Positions 9,087-20,025 of a stretch of 64,000 nucleotides of DNA are shown one piece after another. Made by a program: the position numbers and the translations under genes. The stretch spans positions 3,052 through 67,051 of the forward strand of contig FR891276.1 in NCBI GenBank assembly GCA_000433755.1. The letters are read 5' to 3'. Below the pieces are notes generated by a model. The model saw only the letters and a program-made list of their open reading frames with translations, was not told where the DNA came from and made no database searches. Every line of letters starts with the position of its first letter. Within the stretch, counting starts at the first letter, position 1. This DNA comes from Clostridium sp. CAG:465. GTDB taxonomy: Bacteria; Bacillota; Clostridia; TANB77; CAG-465.

Positions 9087-10037
9087 TATATTAAATGTTT
9101 CTCCTTCACATATTTTATTTCCATTTAAAAATGAAACAATATCCATTCTTTTAGAATTTGGGGGTTGAATTTCAAGTATACTTACTCCTCCATCTTTAGT
9201 AGAAATAACTAATTCATTCTTGCTAACTTTTATAACAGTACCTGGTTTAGTTTCCTCTTTAATATCATTATTTACAATTTTTACATTAAATACTTTATAT
9301 TTATTTAAATTTTTATCTTCCATATATGTTCCAGGAAATGGACTAAGACCTCTTACAAAATTGAATATTTCTCTACTTGTTTTATTAAAATCTATCTTTG
9401 TCGTTTCTCTTTTTATCATAGGGGCAATAGAAAAATCATCAGATTGTTTTTTCCTTTTTATTGAACCATCTTCTATCTTTTCTAATGTCTTTATTAAAAG
9501 ATTTGCTCCTATTTGTTTTAATTTATCATGCATTGTTTCAAAATTATCTTCATCTGTAATTTCTACCTCTTCTTTTAAAAGCATATCCCCTGTATCCATT
9601 CCTTCATCCATATACATAGTGGTAATTCCTGTCTTTTCCTCACCATTTATTATAGCCCATTGCATTGGTGCTGCTCCTCTATATTTTGGGAGTAAAGAAC
9701 CATGTACATTTATACACCCAAGTTTTGGAAATTCTAAAACTTCTTTTGGAAGTATTTTGCCATATGCAACAACACATATAACATCTGGTTGTAATCTATT
9801 TAATATTTCTATAACCTCAGGATTATTTCTTAGCTTTGCAGGTTGAAATACAGGTATACCTTTCCCATTTGCATAAACCTTTACATCAGATGGCTTTAAC
9901 TTCATACCTCTTCCTGATGGTTTATCTGGATTTGTAAATACTCCTACAATGTTATATCCACTTTCAACTAATTTTTCTAAGGAACATTTAGCAAAATCAG
10001 GTGTCCCCATAAATACTACTTTTATATCTTTATTCAA
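9084..10037 (-). CDS. fmt: Methionyl-tRNA formyltransferase
   Basis: Formylates initiator Met-tRNA using 10-formyl-THF. N-terminal Rossmann domain with VVFMGTPDFA, the catalytic NVHGSLLPKYRGAAP signature (Asn, His), and MDEGMDTGDML; C-terminal OB-like domain from about residue 208. Complete at 317 aa. The start is TTG with GAGGATGAG about 7 nt upstream. It stands alone here, away from the def/priA genes it often accompanies, and is convergent with the WG-like gene. Confidence 0.95.
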   Translation of the reverse strand: MNKDIKVVFMGTPDFAKCSLEKLVESGYNIVGVFTNPDKPSGRGMKLKPSDVKVYANGKGIPVFQPAKLRNNPEVIEILNRLQPDVICVVAYGKILPKEVLEFPKLGCINVHGSLLPKYRGAAPMQWAIINGEEKTGITTMYMDEGMDTGDMLLKEEVEITDEDNFETMHDKLKQIGANLLIKTLEKIEDGSIKRKKQSDDFSIAPMIKRETTKIDFNKTSREIFNFVRGLSPFPGTYMEDKNLNKYKVFNVKIVNNDIKEETKPGTVIKVSKNELVISTKDGGVSILEIQPPNSKRMDIVSFLNGNKICEGETFNI

Positions 10038-10067
10038 AAAATCTCATCCTCTCTTAAACATAGTCAT

Positions 10068-10096
10068 ATATTACTACAAAAGTATATATTTTTCAA
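10068..10096 (-). promoter_or_regulatory. Promoter candidate for fmt
   Basis: TTGAAA, 17-bp spacer, TAATAT on the minus strand, about 30 nt before the TTG start. Confidence 0.5.
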
Positions 10097-10160
10097 GTAT
10101 AATTCCAAAATTTAGCATAGGTCATTTTGAAATTTCATATTATTACATAGAGGTGTAACA

Positions 10161-10952
10161 ATGAAAGTTTTATTATTAAAAAGACATACATTAATCTATT
10201 TTATTATTATATTCTTATTATTAATCTTAGTACTAATAGTGTATAATAAAAATAAAAAAATTAATAACAATAAAGATGTTGAAAAAAATGTAATTGCAAC
10301 TCCTGAAGAATTAAATGAAAATGTAGAGATTAATATAAAAGAAAAAGACAAGTTTTTAGTCGAACAATTTAACAATAAAAAAATGGTAGCAATTACCTTT
10401 GATGATGGTCCAAGTAAGCATACAACTAAACTTGTAGATGAACTTAAAAAAAGAGAAATACCTGCAACTTTTTTCGTACTTGGTAGTGAAATAGAAAGAT
10501 TTCCTGATGTTTTAAAATTCGAAAGCGATACTGGAAATGAAATAGGAATACATAGCTATGAACATAAATTGTTTACTAAACTTAGTGAAGATGAAATTTT
10601 AAAGCAAGTAAGTAAAACTAAAAGTATAATTGAAGATTTAACTGGTATAACTCCTAATATAATTCGCGTACCCTATGGTTCCACAAACAAAAGTATAAAA
10701 AAAGTTTTAAATGATCATAATCTAACAAGTGTACTTTGGAGTGTAGACTCCCTTGATTGGAAATTCAAAAATACAGAAAAAACATATAACTATGTCATGA
10801 AAAAATTTAAAGGAAACGACATTATACTAATGCATGATAGCTTTGATACAAGTGTAGAAGCTGCAATACAAATTGTAGATACTTTACAAAATCAAGGATA
10901 TACATTTGTTACAGTAAGTGAATTTTTAAGAATAAAAAACTTGTCTAAATGA
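10161..10952 (+). CDS. Membrane-anchored polysaccharide deacetylase (NodB fold)
   Basis: Extracytoplasmic metal-dependent deacetylase acting on peptidoglycan or another N-acetylated glycan. A single N-terminal transmembrane helix (residues about 9-28) is followed by a Lys/Asn-rich linker and the NodB domain (about 75-260). Motifs: TFDDGPS (MT1, catalytic and metal Asp), HSYEH (MT2, two metal His), RVPYGS (MT3), SVDSLDW (MT4) and ILMHD (MT5, catalytic His). All catalytic positions are intact. Start ATG follows GAGGTGTAAC. Confidence 0.92.
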   Translation: MKVLLLKRHTLIYFIIIFLLLILVLIVYNKNKKINNNKDVEKNVIATPEELNENVEINIKEKDKFLVEQFNNKKMVAITFDDGPSKHTTKLVDELKKREIPATFFVLGSEIERFPDVLKFESDTGNEIGIHSYEHKLFTKLSEDEILKQVSKTKSIIEDLTGITPNIIRVPYGSTNKSIKKVLNDHNLTSVLWSVDSLDWKFKNTEKTYNYVMKKFKGNDIILMHDSFDTSVEAAIQIVDTLQNQGYTFVTVSEFLRIKNLSK

Positions 10953-10988
10953 TTTCATTGTAACTATTTGTAATATTTTGTATATTTC

Positions 10989-11017
10989 TTGACATTTTTA
11001 AGTACAATATTTATACT
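10989..11017 (+). promoter_or_regulatory. Promoter for the DUF3006 gene
   Basis: TTGACA, 17-bp spacer, TATACT. The predicted start of transcription falls just before the GAGGTGAT ribosome site, so the leader would be only about 10 nt. Confidence 0.6.
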
Positions 11018-11034
11018 TGTTTTGAGGTGATAAG

Positions 11035-11349
11035 TTGAATATAGAAATTTCAGATAAAAACAACAATAAAATACTTTTTGACGTAAAGGATATTTTAAAT
11101 TCTATTTCTAAGTGCATAAATAGAGGTAATTACTATGTTGTAGATAGATTTGAGGAAAATTTCGCTGTATTAGAAAATTTAAAAAGCAAGAAAAACATAA
11201 ACATACCAAAAGACGACATTTTGGTTAAAATATCTGAAGGGGATGTTCTAAAATTTCAAAATGGACATTTTGTTATTGATAATTCTCAGACAAAATTAAG
11301 AAAAGATGAAATATTAGATATAACAAAAGATATTTTTGAAAATGATTGA
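11035..11349 (+). CDS. DUF3006 domain protein
   Basis: 104 aa. Residues about 33-100 match DUF3006: YYVVDRFEENFAVLEN, NIPKDDI, EGDVLKF and a C-terminal charged helix. The family is small, cytoplasmic and of unknown function in Firmicutes. This copy has about 30 extra N-terminal residues (MNIEISDKNNNKILFDVKD) not usual for the family. The start is TTG, 4 nt after GAGGTGAT, which fits the reading frame and the nearby promoter. Confidence 0.75.
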   Translation: MNIEISDKNNNKILFDVKDILNSISKCINRGNYYVVDRFEENFAVLENLKSKKNINIPKDDILVKISEGDVLKFQNGHFVIDNSQTKLRKDEILDITKDIFEND

Positions 11350-11402
11350 AAGAATTTTTTTGATTTTATTAACTTTTCTATTTTAAGACTTTTTAAATAG
11401 AA

Positions 11403-11448
11403 AAAATGCAGGAATCAAATAAATTATTTTGTGAATTTCCTACATTTT
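11403..11448 (-). terminator. Terminator of the HD-domain gene
   Basis: On the minus strand AAAATGTAGGAA pairs with TTCCTGCATTTT through one G-T wobble, followed by TTTTCTATTT. The wobble would be a mismatch on the plus strand, which assigns it to the minus-strand gene. A second AT hairpin (11374-11404) sits on the DUF3006 side. Confidence 0.6.
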
Positions 11449-11499
11449 CAAAATCAATATTAATAAAAGTTTTACCCATTTATTTAATAAACAATAAGA

Positions 11500-12024
11500 T
11501 CATATATTATACAATTTTTTTATTGTTTTATATGGATTTTTCTTGGTAAAAACTTCATATGTAGCACATATTTTATCTACCAAGCATACTATAAAGCTCT
11601 CTTTATATTTTGGTACTAAAAAAAATGTAAGCGGAAACATATGACATTTTATTATATCTTGTTCAACATCTGTTAAATTCCATTTTTTTAATGCATTATT
11701 AAGAGCTACTTTAGGATGTCTAAATCCATGCCATTTGTGACTTTTATCTTTCTCATGCCAGTCATATAAAAAGTAGTCATGAAGCAGTGCACCACATACT
11801 AACTTTTTATAATCAACTTTTATATGAAGTCTTGAGGCAAAAATTAAGCTATAGTGTGTAACTGCAATTGAATGCAAAACGCAATCTGTTGTACCATGTT
11901 GAATATATTTTTTCATCCCTAGAAAATCCTCATCAAAAGATAATTCTTTTAACCTCTCTTTTATGCATTTTAGTATAACTAAATCACTTAAATACATACT
12001 CTCATTTACTCTTAAATTATTCAT
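11500..12024 (-). CDS. HD-domain phosphohydrolase
   Basis: 174 aa protein of the HD superfamily, metal-dependent phosphohydrolases. Likely metal ligands are His in VLHSIAVTHYS, the His-Asp pair in GALLHDYFL, His in FRHPKVA and IIKCHMF, and Asp in CLVDKICATYE. The substrate cannot be inferred. Start ATG follows TGGAGG. Last gene of a minus-strand run after the VanY-like protein and rsmE; a terminator follows it. Confidence 0.8.
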   Translation of the reverse strand: MNNLRVNESMYLSDLVILKCIKERLKELSFDEDFLGMKKYIQHGTTDCVLHSIAVTHYSLIFASRLHIKVDYKKLVCGALLHDYFLYDWHEKDKSHKWHGFRHPKVALNNALKKWNLTDVEQDIIKCHMFPLTFFLVPKYKESFIVCLVDKICATYEVFTKKNPYKTIKKLYNI

Positions 12025-12066
12025 TAAACCTCCATTCTATCCCAAGATATATTCTTTGCTTCTTTT

Positions 12067-12843
12067 TTATCTTTTATTATTTTTTTCTACTTCTCCATTA
12101 TCAAGTTCATACATAACAACGGACATTAGATTTATAGCAGCTGTTTCTGCTCTTAGTATTCTACTGCCAAGGCTAACACATTCACATTTATCATTAGACT
12201 TAATATCCGATGCCTCATCCTGTGTAAATCCTCCTTCAGGGCCTATAATCATTGCTATTTTTTTATAATTTTTCTTTTTAGCAACTTCCATTACTTCATG
12301 TAAACTATTTTTATTCTTTTCATTTTCATATGCAAAAATACATATATCAAACTCTGATAACATATCAAGAAGACTTAAATCTAGGTTTATTATATCTAGA
12401 ACATTTACCATATCAGTTCTACCACATTGTTTACAAGCTTCATTTGCAATTATTTGGTATTTATCTCTTTTTTTACATTTTCCCTTTTCATCGAGTCTTA
12501 CTACAGTATTTTTTGAAATAAAAGGTACAATATTTTTAACTCCTAGCTCAACCGATTTTTGTATTACAAGATCCATTTTGTCTCCCTTTAAAACAGAAAC
12601 AAAAAATGTTAAATCAATACTAGGCTCACCTTGTTTCTTTGCATTACTTAGGACCTGTAATTCAATATATGCGTTATGCATACGTATAATTTTACACACA
12701 TATTCATTTACAATTATAACATCTCCAACATCATGTCTTAGAACTTGAATATGTTTTACTTCTTTTCCTTTTATTTCAATTATATTTTCTTCTTTTGAAA
12801 AATATTTTATATCTTGATTATCCACAATAAATCTTCTTGCCAT
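12067..12843 (-). CDS. rsmE: 16S rRNA (uracil-1498-N3)-methyltransferase
   Basis: SPOUT-class methyltransferase acting on U1498 of 16S rRNA. N-terminal PUA-like RNA-binding domain starts MARRFIVD; C-terminal knotted domain has NEACKQCGR, IGPEGGFTQDE and LGSRILRAETAA, which form the SAM pocket. 258 aa is standard. GGAGGTAAAAT precedes the ATG. In many Firmicutes rsmE follows dnaJ-prmA; here it follows a VanY-like gene and no prmA is seen. Confidence 0.94.
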   Translation of the reverse strand: MARRFIVDNQDIKYFSKEENIIEIKGKEVKHIQVLRHDVGDVIIVNEYVCKIIRMHNAYIELQVLSNAKKQGEPSIDLTFFVSVLKGDKMDLVIQKSVELGVKNIVPFISKNTVVRLDEKGKCKKRDKYQIIANEACKQCGRTDMVNVLDIINLDLSLLDMLSEFDICIFAYENEKNKNSLHEVMEVAKKKNYKKIAMIIGPEGGFTQDEASDIKSNDKCECVSLGSRILRAETAAINLMSVVMYELDNGEVEKNNKR

Positions 12844-12866
12844 ATTTTACCTCCATATAACCTATG

Positions 12867-14594
12867 TTAAATACCTAAATATTCCTCAAGACAAAGGCCG
12901 CTATTATGTACATCAGTTGCTAAAGGATTACCTAAATATCTTATATGCCATGGTTCATACTGATACCCTGTTATGTTTTGCTTTCCTTTTGGATATCTTA
13001 TTATAAATCCATATTTATAACAATTATTTGCAAGCCACTTACCTCCTGCTGTATTTCCATAATTATTATCTATTGAACCAACATCAAAAGCAAGACCAGT
13101 TTGATGTTCTGAGTGACCAGGTCTAGCTGAAAATGTATCAGCAGTTGCTTGTCCATATGCACTTACATATCTATTATATAGACCAACTTGAGTATTATAT
13201 GATCTAAATCCAGATAATAAAGGCATGCTAAATCCTGCGCTGTTAGCATCTGCCTTTAAAGAATAATATGCATTAAGTGCCGTTTGATTAACTCCGGGAT
13301 TATATGATGATGGGACACCATATTTTTTATTTACAACAAGCACTCCATTTATATATGTAACCTCACCTTCATTTGATGTTTGGTTATTTCGGCCGACACT
13401 CTGTTCTTTATTTCTAACAGTAACAGGAATATTTACTTCTATTACAGGCTCTGCTTTAGTTTTTATCTTTATATCACATTTTCCAGAAGATTTTGCCGTT
13501 ATATTCCCCTCATTATCAACTACTGCTACCTTTTCATCAGAAGTTAAATATTCTACTTCACTATTATATGAATTTTCTGGAAAAACTTTTGCATTAATTT
13601 TTGTAGAATCGTTTACATACAATTTTACAGAATTTTTATCTACATCAATTTTTTGTGCAATTTCATTTACCTTTACATTAAATTTCTTTAAAATATCTTC
13701 ATTTTTTGCTTTAGCAGTTATCTCATAATCTCCTGCTATATTTGCTGTTAATATATTTTCTGATGAAATTATAACACCATCATTTGTTCCATCAAAACTC
13801 AACTCCTTACTTGTAGCGTTCTCAGGAATAACTTTTAGATTTAAACCTACACTTTGACCTTTATTTAGTTCAAAATTATCTTTATCAATAGAAATTTCTT
13901 TTACAGGTACATATACAACTACATATTTATCATACATTGCTTGTCCGTTTTCATTACGAGAAATATCAAACTCTATTTTATCTTCAATATTTTCTATTTT
14001 TTTATACAACTGAAGTTTATTTTCTTTGTCAATTCCATACACATCTACGGTATTATATATAAATATGGATTTATCTCTATTAAATGAAATCTCATTTACA
14101 CTATCTTTTTTATCAAAAATTTCAATACTCTCGCCACTTATATCTTCTATTTCCTCATATTTGATTTTCTCACATTTTAAAGATATTTTAGCTAGTTTAT
14201 TACATTTTTTTATTTTATCTTTCTCATATATAACAGAATAATCCTTATTTGAAAAAGCAACTTGTTTATCAGAGTTTTCAATATATTTTAAAGTTTTATC
14301 CCATAAAATTATATACCCAAATTTATAGTCTATATTTAAATATTCATTATTACTTTTAATTATACTATTATATATCTTATAATTTATATAATTATACACA
14401 CCAATAGTTACACAAAAAATTACAAAAATAAAACACATTAATAGAAATAAAATTTTCTTTAGCTTTCTTTTCTTTTTTGGTTTGTTTTTTGGTTCCTTTT
14501 TTATATTTCTATCTAATTCATGATCTCTACTTAACTTTAGATCAGCTCTTCTTCTCCTCTTTCTACTAGCACTTTCACCTCTTATGTTTTCCAT
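12867..14594 (-). CDS. VanY-family D-alanyl-D-alanine carboxypeptidase with Ig-like domains
   Basis: 575-aa cell-surface peptidase. The N-terminus is very Arg/Lys-rich (RKRRRRADLK), then one transmembrane helix near residues 46-68. Residues about 215-395 hold two bacterial Ig-like (BIG2) domains (ISIDKDNFELNKG and VDKNSVKLYVNDS begin them). The C-terminal domain (about 415-575) is VanY-like: GFRSYNTQ, SARPGHSEHQTGLAFDVG (zinc His and Asp) and YEPWHIRYLG (catalytic Glu/zinc His). Expected role is trimming the terminal D-Ala of peptidoglycan stem peptides. It follows the anchored unknown protein by 22 nt. Confidence 0.9.
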   Translation of the reverse strand: MENIRGESASRKRRRRADLKLSRDHELDRNIKKEPKNKPKKKRKLKKILFLLMCFIFVIFCVTIGVYNYINYKIYNSIIKSNNEYLNIDYKFGYIILWDKTLKYIENSDKQVAFSNKDYSVIYEKDKIKKCNKLAKISLKCEKIKYEEIEDISGESIEIFDKKDSVNEISFNRDKSIFIYNTVDVYGIDKENKLQLYKKIENIEDKIEFDISRNENGQAMYDKYVVVYVPVKEISIDKDNFELNKGQSVGLNLKVIPENATSKELSFDGTNDGVIISSENILTANIAGDYEITAKAKNEDILKKFNVKVNEIAQKIDVDKNSVKLYVNDSTKINAKVFPENSYNSEVEYLTSDEKVAVVDNEGNITAKSSGKCDIKIKTKAEPVIEVNIPVTVRNKEQSVGRNNQTSNEGEVTYINGVLVVNKKYGVPSSYNPGVNQTALNAYYSLKADANSAGFSMPLLSGFRSYNTQVGLYNRYVSAYGQATADTFSARPGHSEHQTGLAFDVGSIDNNYGNTAGGKWLANNCYKYGFIIRYPKGKQNITGYQYEPWHIRYLGNPLATDVHNSGLCLEEYLGI

Positions 14595-14616
14595 AATATT
14601 TATCCTCTTTTCTACT

Positions 14617-15279
14617 CTATTGCTCAGTTATAACAGAATCTATTACTGCAAATCCCATAACACTATACTTTTCATTTTTTTTACTTATCATATATTTTAT
14701 ATGTATAACATTTTCAAACTGCATTAGCTCCCTTTTATACTGTATATCTACAGTATATTCCATATCAGATTGTTTGTCAACATTAATAATTTTCTTTTCA
14801 TCATATACAATACATTCCCCATAAATAGGCACAATTGCTATAAGTCCAGTTTTAGAGTCGTAAAAAACACTGTCTAATATATTAATATCTTTAATATCAA
14901 AAATTTCATCCATTATATCTAGAAAATCATTTTTATCCATATAAGAGATTTGATAATACTCTGTTTTATCTTGTATAATTACAAAATTTTGCTCCAAATC
15001 AATGAATTTTTCTTTATACTTTTGACTATTTTGTGCAATATACCTCATTGTTATTTTTATTTTATCTTCACTAGTTAAAGACTTACTACTCGTTATATCA
15101 TAGCTATTTAATAAGACATCATCCAGGGATAGAATAAAAGTTAAAATCTTATCATCAGATTCATTACTTTTAGCAACAACTTGATTAGATTGCCTAATAT
15201 TTTTTATACTAAAATAAACTATAACAGTTAATATTAAAATTAACAATAATATTAATAATTTTTTTAACATATTCTTCAA
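14617..15279 (-). CDS. Membrane-anchored protein of unknown function
   Basis: 220 aa with an N-terminal hydrophobic helix (residues about 5-25, LLILLLILILTVIVYFS) preceded by Lys, so it is anchored with the rest outside. No lipobox cysteine is seen. The body is acidic with alternating helices and strands and I do not recognise a domain. Start codon read as TTG after AGGTGG; an in-frame ATG is three codons further in. The VanY-like gene begins 22 nt downstream, suggesting a joint role at the cell envelope. Confidence 0.7.
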   Translation of the reverse strand: MKNMLKKLLILLLILILTVIVYFSIKNIRQSNQVVAKSNESDDKILTFILSLDDVLLNSYDITSSKSLTSEDKIKITMRYIAQNSQKYKEKFIDLEQNFVIIQDKTEYYQISYMDKNDFLDIMDEIFDIKDINILDSVFYDSKTGLIAIVPIYGECIVYDEKKIINVDKQSDMEYTVDIQYKRELMQFENVIHIKYMISKKNEKYSVMGFAVIDSVITEQ

Positions 15280-15383
15280 TTAATAACCACCTATACTATA
15301 CTATATTTTATATATTAAAATTAATAAATATACATTACAGAATAGATAAATAAATAAATTCAAATATATACTATTTAATAAAC

Positions 15384-15412
15384 TTGACTTAAATATTCTA
15401 AAGCGTTATAAT
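15384..15412 (+). promoter_or_regulatory. Promoter for the 15493 gene
   Basis: TTGACT, 17-bp spacer, TATAAT, 80 nt upstream of the start codon. Confidence 0.65.
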
Positions 15413-15433
15413 ATTTATGTAAAGCATTTTATC

Positions 15434-15453
15434 TAGCTTTATATTAAAAGCTA
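15434..15453 (+). repeat. Inverted repeat in the leader of the 15493 gene
   Basis: TAGCTTT-ATATTA-AAAGCTA, 7-bp arms, about 20 nt after the -10 box. Possible operator or leader hairpin. Confidence 0.4.
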
Positions 15454-15492
15454 AAATTTACTAATTATTTAAAATAATTTTGAGGTGATTTA

Positions 15493-16218
15493 TTGATGAA
15501 TTTAGACTTTGAAACAATTTTATTCTTTTTTCAAACATATAAAAGGTGGCCAAACGAAATTGAAAAACATTATATTGAACATATGCTAAATTCTCCATAT
15601 AATAGTGTTTCTCAAATATATGAACCATTGTTTGATAGAATAAAATACAAAAAAATGATCTTGAATTCTGCACAAGTATATGAACTTACTAATTTATTAA
15701 TTGATTTATATAATCAAAATAAACGTTTTCCATATGCAGATGAAGAATATAAAGGTTATAATTTATATAATTTCATGTACGCATTAAAATTTTATAAACT
15801 TCCAATAAGTACGTCAAATAAAGCAATTTTAAACAAATTACATTTCTTTAGAGGAAAAAATATTCATATTAGCGTACTAAACTTAATTAACTATTTCTAT
15901 ATCAATAATAAATGGCCAAACAAAGAAGCTATATTCAATGATATTAAAATTGGTAATTTTGCAAAAAAAATAGCAAAAGATTCTTCCAATCTTTTTATTG
16001 GAGATTACAAAACTTTATCAGAACTTGGCTTTTTTAATCAAATTGATAAAAGAGTAGAAATAATTCTTGAGTTTTACAAAAATTTTAAAAGAAAACCTCA
16101 TTCAAACGAAAGATATGGTGGTATATGCGTATATACAGCTTTAGCAAATATAAAAAATGGAAAAATTAATATTTCAGATAAAGAAAGATTACTTTTATCC
16201 AAAGAGGGGTTGATTTAA
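15493..16218 (+). CDS. Protein with helicase-associated-like repeats
   Basis: 241 aa, basic and aromatic-rich, no signal or membrane helix. It has four units of about 55-60 residues with an F/Y-rich helix, then [KR]-[RFW]-P and a Y-x-G turn: FQTYKRWPNE, YNQNKRFPYADEEYKGY, YINNKWPNKEA and YKNFKRKPHSNERYGG. The last runs into KISDKERLLL-type ends. This layout resembles helicase-associated (HA) repeats, which bind nucleic acid, but the central Trp of classic HA repeats is often missing, so the match is tentative. ATG preceded by GAGGTGAT. Confidence 0.6.
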   Translation: MMNLDFETILFFFQTYKRWPNEIEKHYIEHMLNSPYNSVSQIYEPLFDRIKYKKMILNSAQVYELTNLLIDLYNQNKRFPYADEEYKGYNLYNFMYALKFYKLPISTSNKAILNKLHFFRGKNIHISVLNLINYFYINNKWPNKEAIFNDIKIGNFAKKIAKDSSNLFIGDYKTLSELGFFNQIDKRVEIILEFYKNFKRKPHSNERYGGICVYTALANIKNGKINISDKERLLLSKEGLI

Positions 16219-16227
16219 AATCATACG

Positions 16228-16272
16228 AAAAAAAATAACGACTCAATATTATGAGCCGTTATTTTTTGTTTT
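16228..16272. terminator. Bidirectional terminator between the 15493 gene and dnaJ
   Basis: AAAAAATAACG-A-CTCA, six-base loop, TGAG-C-CGTTATTTTTT. A/T runs on both sides allow termination of the two convergent genes. Confidence 0.85.
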
Positions 16273-16294
16273 TAAATTATATAGAAAATATTTA

Positions 16295-17470
16295 CTATTT
16301 ACTCCAAAATCCCTTTTTCTTTGATTGAACTTCTTCACCCATAAGATCAGCAAACACTTTTAGTGTTTCTCTTTGTTTATCATTCAAACGTTTTGGAATA
16401 TCTACTTGTACTGTATATTCAATATTTCCTCTACCTTTACCATGAATATTTGGTATTCCTTTGTCTTTTAATTTAAAAGTAGTACCTACCTGTGTCCCCT
16501 CAGGGATTACAATCTCATCATCGCTTTCTAATGTAGGGACTTTAATTTTTCCACCTAAAACAAGTTTTGTATATGGAACTTTAATATTTGCATATATATT
16601 ATATCCCTTTCTTGTAAATACAGGATGAGATAAAACATTTACAACTACAAATAAATCACCTGCAGGTCCTCCCTTTTTGCCAGCATCTCCTTCACCTCGT
16701 AAAGAAATAGCCTGACCATTGTCGATACCTGCTGGAATTTTAATATCAATTTTTCTTGTTTTACGAACAGTTCCCTTACCTGAACATGTATCACATGGAT
16801 TTGGAATAATTTTACCTGTACCACCACATTTATCACATGTTTTAACTGTAGAAAAAGTACCCATTATCGTATTTTGAGTTGCTTGAATTTTACCTTTTCC
16901 GCCACATTTATCACATGTAACTGGGTTTGTTCCAGGCTTTGCACCACTTCCATTACAAGTAGAACATTTTTCATTTCTAGTAATATTAATCTGTTTTGTT
17001 GTTCCAAAAGCAGCCTCTTCAAAAGATATATTCATATTATATCTCAAATCAGCACCTTTAGTTGGCCCTTGCTTTTTAGCAGAATTAAATCCGCCTCCAA
17101 AGCCTCCACCAAATACACTTCCAAGAATATCATCAAGGTCTATATCTACTCCCATACCATTGCCAAATCCAGAAAAATCAAATCCGCCAAATCCGTTAGA
17201 ATAATAGCCTCCTTGACCGCCTCCAAATCCAGCTTGTTCAAAGTTAGATCCAAATCTATCATATTGTGCACGTTTTGTTTTATCTGAAAGCACACTATAC
17301 GCTTCATTTATTTCTTTAAATTTAACTTCAGCTTGTTTTTTTGCTGCCTCGTCTTGTTGCGCATCTGGGTGATTAGCTTTTGCAAGTTTTCTAAATGCCT
17401 TTTTTATTTCATCATCAGTAGCATCTTTTGAAACACCAAGTATTTTATAATAATCCTTTGACTCTGCCAC
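16295..17470 (-). CDS. dnaJ: Chaperone protein DnaJ
   Basis: Hsp40 co-chaperone that stimulates DnaK ATPase. J domain residues 1-70 with the HPD tripeptide (NHPDAQ), Gly/Phe-rich linker about 80-130, four CxxCxGxG zinc repeats about 155-235, then the C-terminal substrate domains and dimer region. 391 aa, complete. Start is GTG after GGGGGAAG. A hairpin separates it from dnaK, the likely reason for lower dnaJ than dnaK output. Confidence 0.97.
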   Translation of the reverse strand: MAESKDYYKILGVSKDATDDEIKKAFRKLAKANHPDAQQDEAAKKQAEVKFKEINEAYSVLSDKTKRAQYDRFGSNFEQAGFGGGQGGYYSNGFGGFDFSGFGNGMGVDIDLDDILGSVFGGGFGGGFNSAKKQGPTKGADLRYNMNISFEEAAFGTTKQINITRNEKCSTCNGSGAKPGTNPVTCDKCGGKGKIQATQNTIMGTFSTVKTCDKCGGTGKIIPNPCDTCSGKGTVRKTRKIDIKIPAGIDNGQAISLRGEGDAGKKGGPAGDLFVVVNVLSHPVFTRKGYNIYANIKVPYTKLVLGGKIKVPTLESDDEIVIPEGTQVGTTFKLKDKGIPNIHGKGRGNIEYTVQVDIPKRLNDKQRETLKVFADLMGEEVQSKKKGFWSK

Positions 17471-17495
17471 TAAAACTTCCCCCTATTAAAATCTA

Positions 17496-17525
17496 GGGTG
17501 TAAAGAGAAACTCTCTTTAGCACCC
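17496..17525. terminator. Intergenic hairpin between dnaK and dnaJ
   Basis: GGGTG-TAAAGAGA pairs with TCTCTTTA-CACCC (one bulged base) around a 3-nt loop. No good T-run follows on the minus strand, so it is more likely an attenuator or mRNA-stabilising hairpin than a full stop. Confidence 0.55.
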
Positions 17526-17545
17526 TTTATATAATAATATTTAAA

Positions 17546-19420
<1,875 letters not shown>

Positions 19421-19477
19421 TTATTTATATTATACTTAAATTATGTACTATCATACACAATTTAAGCAATAACCAAT

Positions 19478-20020
19478 TTAATTTGCTACTTTAACCATAG
19501 AATGACGTATCACTCTATCATTTATCATATAGCCTTTTCTAAAAACTTCAACTACTTCCTTTTCACCTTTACTTTCATCTTCTTCATGCATTACTGCCTC
19601 ATGAAAATTAGGATCAAAAGTTTTGCCTAAAGCTTCTATTTCCTCAATTCCAAGTTTATCAAGTAAACCTGTAAGTTCAGAATAAATCATTTCCATTCCA
19701 TTTTTATAGCTATCATCTTTACATTCAGCTCTAAGAGCTTTTTCAAAATTATCTATAATTGGAAGTAAGTTTGAAACTAAATCAGCTGTAATAGTATAAT
19801 ACATACTATCTTTTTCTTTATTCATTCTTTTCTTAAAGTTATCAAATTCAGCCATATTGCGTTTCAAATGTTCAAAATATTCATCTGTTTTCTTTTTTTG
19901 TTCATTTAAGTCATCATTTAATTTAGCTATGTACTCATCTTTATCTAACATTTCATCTCCTACTAAATCATTTTTATCATCAAGTATTTCATCTTGTTTA
20001 ATTTCTTTATTTTTATTCAT
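19478..20020 (-). CDS. grpE: Nucleotide exchange factor GrpE
   Basis: Promotes ADP release from DnaK. N-terminal charged coiled coil (residues about 25-75), then the four-helix and beta-domain signature ITADLVSNLLPIIDNFEKAL and FDPNFHEAVMHEE with VIRHSMVKVAN at the C-terminus. 180 aa. It starts 5 nt after the hrcA stop. Confidence 0.96.
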   Translation of the reverse strand: MNKNKEIKQDEILDDKNDLVGDEMLDKDEYIAKLNDDLNEQKKKTDEYFEHLKRNMAEFDNFKKRMNKEKDSMYYTITADLVSNLLPIIDNFEKALRAECKDDSYKNGMEMIYSELTGLLDKLGIEEIEALGKTFDPNFHEAVMHEEDESKGEKEVVEVFRKGYMINDRVIRHSMVKVAN

Positions 20021-20025
20021 ATACT

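Noticed and set aside
9220..9846. 208-codon plus-strand frame opposite fmt
   Set aside because: Shadow of fmt; composition is Phe/Ser-rich as expected from antisense of AT-rich coding sequence.
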